DNA of 64,000 nucleotides from Erpobdella octoculata (GCA_963978895.1 OZ022245.1:3306121-3370120); one strand, 5' to 3'. Positions 13,201-26,428 are shown, numbered from the stretch's first letter. Translations and numbers: made by a program. The notes: a model not told the origin generated them from the letters alone.

Positions 13201-15635
13201 ACATTCATTTTTGACAGTTCATTTAGAAATATGGTTATATCAGTGGTTCTTAACTTTTTTTCCCGCACCCCCCTTTGGACAAACTCGATTTGACCACACC
13301 CCCCTACTTTTTCATATAAAAAACAATAGGTAAAATTTAAGTGATTTGCATCAAGTTTTTTATTTAATTTATTTTTTGTTGCTTCCCACCAATTATGTCA
13401 AAAAAATGAAGATCAGTCTTTAACAAGGCAATTCGCATATCATCACCGGCCTCCAATCAAATTTTTTGTTTGGCTTCCACATTTACCAAAGCAGAAAAGC
13501 TAATCTCACACAAGTAGGCAGTAGCAAAAAGAGTGATGAATGTCAGAGCACTTTTGGCCAAAGCTGGTTAGAAAGAGTGTAAAGCTTTTTACTTTCAACT
13601 ATTCGTTAAAAAACTAGGTAAGAGACAATTAGGATTTGTTTGTCAACGATTGACTAAAATCCTAGTTGAAGAACGTTAAGAACGTTAATCGATTCGAAAT
13701 TGTTAGAATGCACTGCACTGAAATGCTCTTTTAGTTTGTTTTGTTTTAAATTGTCATTTGACAGGACTTTGTCACATTAAAAACAATTTGGTCGTTTGTT
13801 GTGTGTATTTTTTGTCAGTGATAAAAGTGAAACCATACTAAACACAGCCTTCTGAATATTTCCGTGTGTTTACACCTTTCAGTTTTGAAATGCCAGGGAC
13901 GGATCCGGGGGTAGGGGAATGCATCCCCCCAGTGTATCAATTAAAAAGTTTTTGAGTAGAATACCTGGTTTTGGAACATGACTGTTGTAAAATTACTAAA
14001 AAATACCTACAACTACCTCCAGGTCATTAGCTTTTTTGGAAGGAAAAAGTGGAAGTCTTTCGATTTCTTTTATAAATTACCCCTTTTCCAATTTTGGAAT
14101 TGCACAGCAAAAAATAAACCCATCAAATTTCAACTCGATTGGATAACGGAAAGTTGGTTTTTTATTGGTAAGGGATCCCAACTTCTGGTTTAAACAAACA
14201 AACACGGTTAAAGTAAAATAAAGGATTTAAAAATACAAATATTGCCAAAATTAAAGATTTTCAAAATTTTCTAATTACTCTCCGCAAAAATTAAAATTGT
14301 ATAGAATATTTGCTTCAAATTTAAAAAATTTGTTTTTTTAAACTTATATTTTTGGCACCTCCTAAACTAGAACGGAACCCCCCAAGCGGGGTGCCCCCCA
14401 CCGATTAAGAAACCCCGGGTTATATTGACACCTCAATACATTTAAAATCTACTTGAGAATTAAATAAAAGTGTAACAAATGCATGGAAAAAACATTATGT
14501 AAATAAATTTCTTTGAGTTGGAGTAAATTTATTCTGCATCGGATTGTCTTTTTTCTGCACTAAATTACCCGCAACGGATTGTCCTGCAAAGTAGGAATGA
14601 ATCCAGAGAGGAGGGGGGATGCATTTCTGCACCAGAATATTAATTGAATTTTTTTTGGCAAAATACACGTTTTTGTTTAAAGAAAATAACCGTAGTTGAA
14701 AGTAAAATTGTTGAAAAATTCCTACGACTACCCCTGGTCATAAGCTCTATTGGGGAAAAAATGTTTTATAAAATTTTGTTGGAAAAACGTCTACCAATCG
14801 CTCTTTCGGTCATCAGCTTTTGTGAAAAATGAAAGTGTGAAAAACGTTCCTTTACCAGGAATTTCTGAATCCGCTACTGCTGTGACAAATTGCTGTAGAG
14901 CCATAATGTCAGAGCAAAAGCGCATTTTAAATACAAAAACTAAGAGTTGAATTTTATTAAATTGCTAGCATGGTACCGGCGTTGCCCGGGGTATTTAGAG
15001 TTTTTTTTATCGTTTTTCTCTCTCGCACCCGTTCCCATCCTCACTTGCTCTCACGTCCCTGGTCGCTTTCCCGTTCCCGCTTGTTCTCCCGTTTCCGATC
15101 GCTCTCCGGCTTCCGCTGGGTCTCTTGCTCCTTCTCGTTCTCCTGTTTTTTCCCTCTCCCGTTCCAGTTCCTGCTCACGATCGCTCTCCAGTTCCCGTTT
15201 CCGCTCACTCTCCCGCTCATTTTGTGACCGATCTCAATTTGTTTCACAAGATCCTACCTGTATTGACTCTCAAGGTTGTGTGAAAATTTCATTACGATTG
15301 GATGAATGGTGTAGCAATGCATAAAGTACAAACAGACAATCATTTGATATATATAGAGATTATTAAATTAAAAAATTATAATTTGCTTTCTATTTAACAA
15401 TTAAATTATTTTGTTATTGGCTGATAGTATAATCTCAAATTATTTTTTACAAAAATACAACAATTAATTAAAAATATGAGAATACAAAACGTTTTACTTC
15501 TTCGATTTCGCTGATGACTGAGTCCCAGATTAGATCACGTGCTCTAAGCTTTTTAATGGTCGCTTCGTCCATGTTGATGTTGGCAGCCAGTAGGTCCCTT
15601 TTCCATCTGATCACCTTGCGTTCTTGGGGGTCCAT
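7279..15635 (-). CDS. CARD and coiled-coil protein
   Basis: Four exons: 15635-15498, 9315-8822, 8335-7786, 7503-7279. Together they give 1407 nt, 468 residues, phases 0/2/0. The first exon starts MDPQERKVIRWKRDLLAANI and ends ISEIEE. The second continues SEIKNCEKVWKYLENLMRAK and on to FLDEENPWISSELREEL. Residues 1 to about 92 then have the length, six-helix spacing and Arg/Leu pattern of a caspase recruitment domain, a homotypic adaptor fold of apoptosis and innate immunity. A helical region follows (about 93-210). A Gln/His-rich stretch lies near 272-296. A charged coiled coil (about 297-394) precedes a basic C-terminus (KKDPSFKRSVTKTFKTKEK) ending PPLNLI. The CARD-then-coiled-coil order recalls CARD9/CARD11-type scaffolds, but the C-terminus is not one I recognise. 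The 6.2 kb first intron carries a hAT element and a family B repeat. The CARD call depends on joining exons 1 and 2. Both are phase 0 with good splice sites, but the join is inferred. Confidence 0.75.
9413..9545. repeat. (GAGA)n purine tract
   Basis: Imperfect GA/GAGAAA microsatellite in the large first intron of the CARD gene. Open frames of Arg/Glu or Ser/Leu here are artefacts of the repeat. Confidence 0.9.
9705..9916. repeat. (CA)n / ACACAAAC microsatellite
   Basis: Long interrupted CACA tract. The His/Thr and Cys/Val open frames on the two strands are repeat artefacts. Confidence 0.9.
9990..13240. other. Large-intron sequence with small satellites, no exon supported
   Basis: Interior of the CARD-gene intron. 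It contains CAGTACAGTA repeats (about 10290-10470), the minisatellite listed separately, a pyrimidine tract (about 11085-11170), ACAAC triplets (about 11518-11545) and CATCATCAGCACC repeats (about 12180-12320). A 29-codon open frame beginning near 10930 on the minus strand has no domain match and no clear splice sites. Confidence 0.5.
10625..10770. repeat. Minisatellite, unit about 16-17 bp (ACATACATGATACAACC)
   Basis: About eight tandem copies of CACATACATGATACAA-like units with small differences (TCACACGCATGATACAA at one position). No coding role is apparent. Confidence 0.85.
13241..14417. mobile_element. Degenerate hAT-family DNA transposon
   Basis: The left end is CAGTGGTTCTTAAC and the right end GATTAAGAAACCCCG, an imperfect terminal inverted repeat. 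The element is flanked on both sides by the same 8 bp, GGTTATAT (13233-13240 and 14418-14425), the target-site duplication length typical of hAT. Subterminal runs of C (CACCCCCCTTTGG; GGGGTGCCCCCC) are shared by both ends. The minus strand carries a decayed transposase fragment (separate entry). The element lies in the first intron of the CARD gene. Confidence 0.85.
13380..13575 (-). pseudogene. hAT transposase C-terminal remnant
   Basis: Read on the minus strand, the segment gives ALTFITLFATAYLCEISFSA, then LVNVEAKQKI, a stop, and GDDMRIALLKTDLHFFDIIG. This matches the layout of the conserved hAT dimerisation/C-terminal block (TYLCE-x-FSA, then a basic segment, then an LR-A-L block). The in-frame stop and the lack of the rest of the transposase show it is dead. 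It sits inside an element with hAT ends and an 8-bp duplication, which supports the assignment independently. Confidence 0.75.
14968..15360 (+). repeat. Family B interspersed repeat, near full length
   Basis: Starts GCTAGCATGGTACCGGCGTTGCCCGGGG-like, then TTTTTT. It carries a variable array of about 18-bp CCCGTTCCCGCTTGCTCT units and ends in the tail GACTCTCAAGGTTGTGTGAA, GGTGTAGCAATGCATAAAG and a TATATATAGA end. Other copies: 1-230 (tail only), 28275-28610, 42520-42835, 43015-43330, 45030-45435 (inverted), 46070-46220 and 54711-55012 (inverted). Ser/Arg/Pro-rich open frames across it come from the array. Confidence 0.8.
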
Positions 15636-15639
15636 TTTT

Positions 15640-17486
15640 GTTGATCAGGTCTTTAAGATCACAATTTTTTTCAACAAACTGAGAATTGTTTCCGTAGAAA
15701 GTATATAAAGGCGCGAAGAACAAATTTAAGCTCTTTCTGGTTGAAAACGCTAAAATAAATTAATTATCTATAAAAAAAAATTTCTTGACTGGATTTGACC
15801 TGATCTGACCAGATATGACCCGATATGACCAGATATGACGAGGTAGTGCTGCTTCGAATGATGTTCTCTTGAAAATATTCAAGCAGCCGAATCGTCAAAC
15901 CGCTCTACCGGTAGTCACGTGCTATGTAAATAAACACGCCCCATTAAGTCGCTTTTCGCTGTCCCTCTTACTTTTCCCCTCTTCATCTCGTAGTATCTCT
16001 CTTTTTATTCACTCTCTCACCATTTCTTTCTTTCGTATTTTCTTCTTTCCATTTTTCTTTCTCTTTTTTCACTCTCTCACCATTTCATTCTTTCATATTT
16101 TCTTCTTTCCATTTTTCTTTTTCTGCGCGCAAAGAGCGGCAAGTCGAAACGAGACGCAAACGTTGTCATGACGACCGCATGGCTCGATTGTCGCGAAACG
16201 GAATAACAACAGAAGCTGTAATTATTTAGGCCGGAAGGCGACGTGAGGTAAAGAAAACAGAGAAGAAACAGGGGAAGAAAGATAAAAAGTGTGTGTGTGT
16301 GTGTAAGTGAGTGTGTGTGTGAGTGTCTGTGTGTGTCTGTGTGTGTGTGTGTGTGAGTGTGTGAGTGTGAAAGAAAGAAAAAGACAGAAAGACAGATAAG
16401 GAAAGAAATGAACAACAGGAAAATGAAATAATGTTTTTTTTGTTATTTTCAAAAGTTAAAGTATGTGAAATAGAGAACCTCATTTAAGGAGCTTAAATAA
16501 GAGACAATTGTCCTTTAGAAATTAATGAATTTTTGAGAGAAATGCTACACAGCAAAGAAACAGGGAAAGAGAATAGGAAGAAATGAAAATTGTGTGTGAG
16601 AGAAAGAAAAAGATAGAGAAAAAGACAAAGATGAAAAAAAAGAAAAAAATAGAAAAGAGAGAGAGAAAGAAAAGAAAGAGAGAAAAAGAGAGAGAAAATA
16701 ACAAAAGAAAAATAAAACTATTTTTTGAACTAAACGTTTCGTTTGGAAGATTAAACTTTAATCATTAAAGCTTTGGGCGATAGTAGGTTATAGATATTAT
16801 ATAGATAGTAGGTTATAGATATTATAAAAATAACGCCCAATATATTATATTCAAAACAAAACGTTTAGTTCAAAAAATTTTATTATGTACACTTTATTAT
16901 TATTTTTAACATTGTAGTACATAAGTATACAAGCGATGGTTTAAAAAAAATAATTTTTGAGCGCAAAAAAGAGACTTTGAAAATCTAAACGTTTTTATGT
17001 TATTTTCAAACGATGAAGCACGCAAAATCCAGGGCGTCATTTATGGGGGTTGAAAGGAAACGATTACCCCTTCCCAGTCATCAGCTATTTTTTTGAGTGA
17101 ATGGTTCTACGATTTTGGATTGTGTGGGTTTTTGAAACATTTTTGAAACATTTAATTTTCCAACTTTTAGCTTCAATGACGATCCTACAAAGAACAAATA
17201 AGCCGCAATCACTTGTGACCAAATAAGTTTTCAATATAATATAATTTTTCAATATAAGTGTCTAAAAGTAATTTCTGCAGCCGATGTTTCAGCAATTTCA
17301 ACTTTTTCGAATACTATTTCATAAAACCAACCAATTTTTCAGAAAAAAAACTAAAATATTTTAATTCTTTTAAATTTTTTTTATTCATTTTCTCAAAATT
17401 GCACTCTTTTTGAAAATTATTACTGTTAATGTTAATAAACAAGTAAATTATTAATGAATATAATTATATTCGAGGTTTTCGTGAAT
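15640..17486. other. Intergenic between CARD gene and ANKDD1-type gene
   Basis: Upstream of the CARD start codon the minus strand shows a TATATA-like stretch near 15698-15708, a possible but weak core promoter. Other features are GATATGACC repeats (about 15795-15840), pyrimidine-rich duplicated blocks (about 15990-16120), a (GT)n tract (16290-16370) and a GA/AAAG tract (16550-16710). No gene is visible. Confidence 0.45.
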
Positions 17487-20400
17487 TCAGCTGATGACGC
17501 ATTTCTTACTTGACTCATCACTACTGTTCAACTTGCGACGCAGTTTTTCTATAAAAAAAAAACATTATTTATTAATTTAACAGTTACTCATATCTACGTA
17601 ACTAGTACTGTTTAGTTAAATTTAAATGATAAGAAACTCTTAAGCAGTGTTGGGAAAGTATTTCAAATACATTTTATTTGAAATATGTATTTAAAAGTAT
17701 TTTTGTATATTTATTTGTTAATATTTTTTGCTAAAACGCACTCATGATGCGTGTTAATGATGCAAAAAGTGTTTTAGTATTTTTGCAGCAAAATACTTTA
17801 ATGTATTTTGTATTTTGGAAAACATTCAAATATAAGTATTTACTGCAATAATTGTATTTTTTATTTGAAATACTTACCCAACACTGCTCTTAAGTAATTA
17901 ACTGACCTGCCAGCTTTCTGTTGCCAATGGCAACGAAAGCTTCGTACAGTTCTTTCGCTGGATTTTCATCCGGGTGCAAATCTCGGAAGCACTCGAACCA
18001 GATGAGCAGAAGCCTGTAGCCATGGTTACGATGCTTGTGCGATGCTAATGATGTAAAAAAGTTATACGTTGTTAACAATGCCGGATGTTGTGCCAATTCA
18101 GATCAAGCGCTAAGTAATGTCAGGTCAGATAAGGTCAGGTTAGATCAGGTCAGGTCAGTTCAGGACAGGTTAGGTCAGGTCAGATCAGGTCAGGTCAGGT
18201 CAGGTCAGGTCATAAACATCTTATTCAGTCAGAAGTTTTTTCTGAAACATTCTCCAGAGCACAGAATTACTAAGTCAAGAGCATTGGTGATGCAACAAAG
18301 AATTAATAAGGTTGACAAGCGTAGACACAATAAAATGTTTTATTTATTATAAATTTTTAAACATAATAACAGCCATAATATTAATAATGATAAATAATAA
18401 CAACAACAATAATAATAATAAAAAGCTTTATTATTCTCACTTGTGTATTGACTTTCGATTGCTTTGATATGATCACTGGTGAAGCTCCAATGTTTAGCTA
18501 AATTCTTCCACTCCCCGCGTTTCATGTGCTTGTGAGAAACTTTCCAGAAAACTTTCTTGACTCGGCTAGCGTTGTCGTCAGCGTCATCAGCTTCATCAGA
18601 GTCATCAGCTTCATTAGCGTCATTAGCATCATCATCATCATCAACTTCATTGACGTCTTCAACGACGTCGGCCTCAACTGAATCAACCGAATCAAGAAAT
18701 CTCGGTTCGGTTTCATCGACCGAAGAAAAACTTTCGAGTTTTTCAATCCTACTGACCGAATCCTCCCCGCAAATTGTACCTTCTTCGTCGATTGTACTCA
18801 ACAGAGGCTGGATGTGTCTGAATTTCACACCGTGCCTCAAGTCCTCTGTTCGAAAAAGGTTATCATCGTCGTCTTCGAAGTTGTCGTAATTTGTGTTGAA
18901 GTCGCTGCTAAGTGGTTGTTGTAGTTGTTGTTGAAGATGATGATGCTGTTCAGTGGCTGGATCTTCTTCGCTAAAAGGATCTGAGAACTCATCGAAAACT
19001 GAATTTGCTTCGGGCGACACATCGACTGCTGGAAGTTTTTATGATTCAGTTGTTTATGAATTAGTTGTCTATGAATTAGTTGTTTATGAATTAGTTGTTT
19101 ATGAATTAGTTGTTTATGAATTAGTTGTTTATGAATTAGTTGTTTATGAATTAGTTTTTTATGAATTAGTTGATTATGAATTAGTTTTTTATGAATTAGT
19201 TGATTATGAATTAGTTATTTATGAATTAGTTGTTTATGAATTAGTTGTTTATGAATTAGTTGTTTATGAATTATTTATGATTTAGTTGTTGATTTAAATT
19301 GTTTATGAATTAGTTGTTTATTTAAATTGTTTATGAACTAGTTGTTTATTTAAATTAATTATGAATAGGTTAGTTTAAATTTTTATGACTTAATTTTTGA
19401 TTTAAATTGTTTATTAAATTAACTGTTTACTTAACAAAAATGTTGACGGTGCTTTCAGAAAAACCGCAAATTGCTTGCATTATTGTGCCATTTAACACTC
19501 AAAAATATTTAGAACAAAGACAAGTAAATTAAAAACGAATTTTTAAAACCAATGCTCTTATATGTAATTAAAACACAAATTTTGCAATCAATTTTTTCTT
19601 ATATTACTCTTTTATTTTATGTTAAAGTCGAAATATCTTAATTATATCGAAATATCGAAATTAATTAAAATTATCTAAATTAATTGACTTATTGTAAAAC
19701 TAATAATTGAATATTGCATTGTCTTCTATTTTAAGCATGTATGCAAAATTTGAAAAAATCTATCATCAGGAAGTGACTCAAAAATTAATTGCAAGATTTG
19801 AAACAGACAGAGAAACAAACAGACAGACAGAGAAACAGAGACGACGAGTTAATAAAAGCATTGGTAATAATAATAAAAATATCATCAAAAAGCATCGAAT
19901 TTAAATATCTCAACTATTTTCATGAAAATTTCGTACACGCTTGAGAATCGCGGTCAGTGAGTGTGGTTCGTGTTAACTTGGTAAAATAGTCTGCCAGTCG
20001 GTTAGCGTTTTGTGGTCAAGAAAACCCTCAAGAAAACCCTCCAGAAAACCCTCAAGAAAACCCTCAAGAAAACCCTCAAGAAAACCCTCAAGAGACCCCT
20101 CGATAAAATCCTCAAGAAAATTAACTAAATTAATTGACTTATTGTAAAACTAATAATTGAATATTGCATTGTCTTCTATCTTGAGCATGTATGCAAAATT
20201 TGAAAAAAATCTATCATCAGGAAGTGACTCAAAAATTGATTGCAAGATTTGAAACAGACAGAGAAACAGACAGAGAAACAGACAGAGAAACAGACAGAGA
20301 AACAGACAGAGAAACAGACAGAGAAACAGAGCCGACGAGTTAATAAAAGCATTGGTAAAAAACAAATAATTTGAGCAACAACAATGGAAAGCAACAAACT

Positions 20401-23400
20401 TGAACATTCTCTCCTTTCAACTGAAACGTCATTTTCCCGCTCTGTGGTTTTCACGTCACCACTCTCAATGTCTTCTTCATCATTTCTACCACCGTCGTCA
20501 TCTTTGTCGTCATTAGGATCTTTTTTATCGTATTGACTTTCGTCATTGTGACATTCAATATCATGATCTTTATCATAACGATCTTCATTCTTTTGAACTT
20601 CACCATTTTGACCTTCAGCCTTATGAACTTCATCGTCATGACCTTCGTTCTTTTGAACTTTGTCATTTTGACCTTTTCCATTATGATTTTCATTGTTATG
20701 ACTTTCAACACAATTACTTTCATTATTATGCTCTCTATCATTATGATCTTCACAATTTTTGTCAATGTCATTTTTATAATTAAAACTTTCATCATCATGA
20801 TTTTTATTATCATGACCTTCAGTATAGTGACCTTCATCATCATGACCTTCAGTATAATGACCTTCATGATCATGACCTACAGTATCATGACCTTTAGTAT
20901 CATGACCTTCATCACCATGACCTTTAGTATCATGACCTTCAGTATCATGACTTTCATCATCATGACCTTTAGTATCATGATCTTCAGTATCATGACCTTT
21001 ATCATCATGACCTTCATCACCATGACCTTCATTATCATGACCTTTATTATCGTGACCTTCGTGAGCTTTTTCTCCTTGCCTCTTATCAGCATGACCTTCG
21101 CCAGCACGATCAGCTGTTTCGGGATGTTCATCACGTGATTCTTCATTTCTCTTATCGCTTTGAATAGAATTTTGAGACTTTATAGTTTCATCGTCACTGT
21201 CCTCGACTTCATTCAATTCTATGCTTTTCCATTTGATTACAAATCGAACCTTCTTATACAACAAAGAAAAATAAAATTGCAATCAGTTTTTTTATTATTG
21301 AAAAATTCAAATAATTTTCGTTTTGAAAACCTTTGAACGATTGGGATCTGTTGTGAGCTGTTGAATCCTCTCTGCTTTTATAATCAGGTCGACCATGGAA
21401 ACATCGTCAGACCGAACAGCTGACTTGAGTGGGGTTTTTCCGGCCTTAACATAAAAAACCAACAATTGCAAGTTATAATAAATATTTCACAACAATTAAA
21501 TCAATATAAAGTTACAAATATTTGTTTGATTGACCTTTGTTCTCGAGTTAATCTTTGACCCTGCTTTAAGAAGAAGTTCAGCAACAGCAAGCTGGCCTTC
21601 CTCTACTGCCACGTGAAGAGGGATCTCGTGGGACTATTTATTGATAACAATGATAATGATGATTATAAAATGATGAGACGATTATGATTATGATACATTT
21701 TTTAAGAAAAAAAAACAATTTATCTAATTAAAAAAAAGTTAATGTACACATGACATAAAATAATCCATGCCTGGACACTTTAAACGACAAAAAACAAATA
21801 ACGACAAAGACTTACGTATAACAAATTAATTAAATAATATAGAGTTCCACTGGGTCAAAGTTGTACAATTTTTGTTTTTTTTTGTTTGTTAAAAGATCTA
21901 TTATTAGAAGTATAACTTACATCATTTTTAAGGTTAAGGTCACAACGACCGGTCCACAGCAAACGTTTCATTACCTCGGCATTTTTTAAAAATTTTCTCG
22001 ACGCCAGGTGGCAGGCCGTGTTACCGTGCTGGATATAAAACGTGTATATTTATTTTTTGAATAATTCACTTAATAGCAAATTAACTATTGAAATGCAGGT
22101 TTTTATTAATAGATTGATAAAGAATTGATACAATAATATTTTATTTTATTTATTAGATATTGTTACAATAATATTTTATTTTATTTATCAGATATTGTTA
22201 CAATAATATTTTATTTTATTTATTAGATATTGTTACAATAATATTTTATTTTATTTATTAGATATTGTTACAATAATATTTTATTTTATTTATTAGATAT
22301 TGTTATAATAATATTTTATTTTATTTATTAGATATTGTTACAATAATATTTTATTTTATTTATTAGATATTGTTATAATAATATTTTATTTTATTTATTA
22401 GATATTGTTACAATAATATTTTATTTTATTTATTAGATATTGTTACAATAATATTTTATTTTATTTATATAGATATTGTTACAATAATATTTTATTTTAT
22501 TTATTAGATATTGTTACAATAATATTTTATTTTATTTATATAGATTAACCTCGTCCTGTATGTTGACATCCACTAAATGATTTCTTACCAGACAGCCAAC
22601 CACCTCTACGTTACCTTGAATCGTTGCTAACATTAAGGCTGTTCGATTTTTTGATAATTTTAACTGCTGTTTCACGTTCGGATCAGCCCATCTATCTGTG
22701 TCTTTTGCCGAAGTCGTCTGCAGTAAAATCATAGTAAGATGTATTTTCGTGTTTAAAAACCAAACACTTTAACTGTTGAGTTAATTAATACGATTAGTGA
22801 CAATCATTGGTCACACATATATGATGTCCATCAAATCTTTCCAGTGCCACTTTTTCAGTCTGATCTGATCTTTGGCCATGTCAGGAACTGTGCGAAAACA
22901 CTTCAGTGCAAACTCAGACAAAATTTTGCTCTTGTGGCAATTAGGAATGACGAATCAGCTGTTTTCTATTATTGTTGTGTTTTGTTTACATCTAACAACA
23001 TATTTTTAGAAAATACGTACAAAGTAAAATACAAACAAAATCAAACGCATGTGTCACTTGGTTGAGTCCAGTTTCGTCCAAGCGCTTCACGAGTCTTTTT
23101 ACAATTGCAGAATGATTGTGAAATGCAGAATAGTGCAGAGCCGATTGTCCTATCTATGAATACGAAAATATTTATTATTAAACATGTCATATTAGAAAAT
23201 TATTTATATACAATTTATTCAACATATTTTAAAAAAAAATCATAAATTTATTTTTTCCATTGGATCATCTCTAAATTCTATGCACAACTATTCTATTAAT
23301 GGATTTCAAAGGTTTTTGGTCGACATTTAAAATTTTTTCCAACATAAGTTGTTGTTTGTTCATGAAACATTATGACTGATCTTAAATTTAGAAAACCAGA

Positions 23401-26400
23401 CTTATTTGATTGTTAATTTTCTTAAAAACAGTAGGCCTTACAAGGTCCTGTAGCGTGATGTCGGCATCGGCCTTGAAAAGTACTTTGACGCATTCGAGGT
23501 GCCCGAAAGCAGATGCGTAATGAAGAGCAGTGCAGCCAGCCTGAGAATGTAACTAATACGTTGTTGCATCAAAAAATAGGTTTTTATTTTTTTTTATAAA
23601 ATTGCGCTTTTCTTGATTACAAGTGAAATTTTCTGTATTTGAAAGTTAAATAAATATTACCAGAAATATAAGCCATCCTACATTTTTTTATTCCTATTTT
23701 TTAATAACTAATTACCGTAGACAAAAATTTATTTTTATCAGTGGATAAAAAATACATAATAGATGTTTCACAACCAATCAGCTGTTTGCTTACTTCGTCT
23801 TTCATCTCAAGGAGACAGTCGTTGATTGCGAGGAGCAATTTTGTGATTTCGTGGTTTCCTTTTACACAGGAAAGGTGCAAGGCAGTGCGACCATGCTGTG
23901 ATATATTCAAATAGTCAATTAAATTCTTGACAAAAAATAGAATATAGAAATTTGTAGGATTTCTCAATCGTTTTTGAATCTAAATAATTTGGAACGTTTT
24001 CATTTATTTTTTCAAATTTAAAACACGTAGTGTAGAAAACTATAAGCTTTTATACAAACATTTTTATATAAGTCATAGTACTTGACGTTTTAATTTATAC
24101 ATATTTGCTAGTTTTTTAAAGATTTCTGTATAACTTATTTTTTTTAAATCAATTGAATAGAAATTAGATAAAATGATTTTATAGTTTTTTTTTTATTCTG
24201 ACAATAGATATTCAAATTTATTTAAAAAAAAAACTCGGATTATGCATTCCCACATGAAGATTTCAGTAATATGAAATTTGAATCATATCATTAATTTAAC
24301 CTTTTCTTTAGTTGTGAACTTGAAGCCGAGTAGACAATCGCAAATGAACTCGACCACGTGATTGTGATTGTTGAGGACAGCACAGTGGAGAGCGTTTAAA
24401 CCTTGCTGGACAGATGAAAATAAATTTTTATTTTTAATTTTTAGAAAATATTAATTAGAAATAAAGAAATTAAATTAAAAAAATTAAAATTGAAATTCGT
24501 TAAATAGTGAATAAACAAAAAACCAAAATATTAAAACAAATTGATGACCTTGTTGACCTGAGAAGCACATTCCACGTCTATTTTGACCAGCCTAATAATG
24601 ATGTTTATGTGTCCAAACCAGCAGGACCACAAAAAGGGTGTCATTCCATACTGATAAAATTTGAAAATTCTTCGTTGAAAAAAGTAACTCATACGAATTT
24701 AATGAAGCGTCAAACATGGACTGAGAAATAATTACCAGGTAGAAAATTTTTTGAATAAATTAATTATGTTGAGAGATAAACAATTTTATGAAAAAAAATC
24801 TTTGAACTTTTGACCCTATTCATCTCAACCTGCTACCTCTATTACACCATACCCCCTAAACCAACTTCTTGCAACAATTTTTTCTTAGATTGAAGCATAT
24901 ATATTGATAGAGTTTTGTTAATTATAGTTTTTGTCGTGGTTAAATTGTAACTAACTTTTTGTAAAATTTAACTTTTATTGAAATTTAAAACTATTTGTTG
25001 TTAAACTAACAAACAAACAAACAAATAACAAGAAGATTGGGATTAAAAGTTCTAGAAAAAATTTAGAAACTGAGATAATCGTGGGCGGTTTCAATGTTTT
25101 TGTTTTAGCAAATAAACAATCCCTGTTTTATAAATAAATTTTTTTATAATAATTAAATAATCATTTAACATAACTTCACTGAACATTAAAAACAAAAATG
25201 ATGCCATTTGTTTATAAAGACAGCTGAAACAATAAGCTTTATTATAAAAATTGCGGATCAAATCAAGTAGTTATTTAAATAACTTTAATTATTTTCCAAA
25301 ATTCAATAACTGAGTTAAATGCTAAACAGAATTCATTACGGATTTTGAAGATTTAGTTACTTTGTCAGTCATTTTTAAGTTTGCTCCTAGTGATATGAGA
25401 GTCTCCAAGGCTTCCAGGCTACCGTTGGCAGCTGCCCAGTGTATTGAAGACCTGCCCATCTGAAGAATCAACTACAACATTAATGATAAAAAAATAATCA
25501 ATTTGTAGTAAACAATAAACAAATCCGATCCATTATTAAGGTGGGTGGACACTAAAAACAAAATTGAGCAATATAGCAACACAATAAAATTTCTTGCGCA
25601 CGTTTTGCACGCACTCGCTTCGAGTAACAGTTAGTACACTTTTAACAAGAGTCAAGATTTTACAAAGGTGTTAAAAAAAGATTCAGTTAACGACCCTATC
25701 TAATGAATAAAAAACAATTGATTGAATGAAGAAGTCCAACTTCAAAAACTGGGAATCGGTCAAAAAGAAAACAAACTTATAGAAAAGAGTCTGGGAGAGG
25801 AGAAGTTTGATCTAGTTAATATAAATGATAATGATAATGAAACCGAGTACGATTTAACTGGCGTTATGTTCAACTGAACTTCAGGACCACTGTTAACAAG
25901 AAGTGAAGGATTTCACGAATAAAAAAAGTCTTGAGCGCTGTGTGGAAGTGGCTGAACTAAATGAAATTGTGATGTGGTGAGAAAGTTTTTTCCACATTTT
26001 AGGCCCAATGACGTCGATGGATCAACCGTCGAGCGTTGTGCCATGGGCCGGCGGTGTCGAGAGAAAACCTCTGGATGTGGATCTGAGCATTTTAGCCGTT
26101 ATATAACTAATTTAGTGATGACCAGATTTTATTTACAAATACAAAAACTTGACCGATCAAAAATTCAAGGACGTTGTATTGTCTTAATGTTCAACCGGCG
26201 ACAAAATGATTGTAAGTCATTTCAGGTAAGCCGATTTGACGAAGCTGACGATGGCAGAAAGCTATGTTTGTTTACAGCAATCATTATTATAATATCTTAA
26301 TGGACATCTTCACTATGATGATGATCATCATTTTTATTATAATCATCATCATTATCATCATTACAATCTTCATCGTCGTCGTCATAATCATCAGCGCCAC

Positions 26401-26428
26401 CATCAACATCACCGCCACCGCCACTACT

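Noticed and set aside
18557..18889. Ser/Ala-rich 110-codon plus-strand frame
   Set aside because: Antisense of the acidic exon 19028-18441 of the ANKDD1-like gene.
20533..21138. 201-codon Met/Ile/Phe/Thr-rich plus-strand frame
   Set aside because: Shadow of the minus-strand His/Asp-rich exon. The minus-strand reading has splice phases that fit both neighbours.
22120..22545. 35-bp tandem repeat considered as a CRISPR array
   Set aside because: Units are directly contiguous with no unique spacers, and the context is an animal intron.
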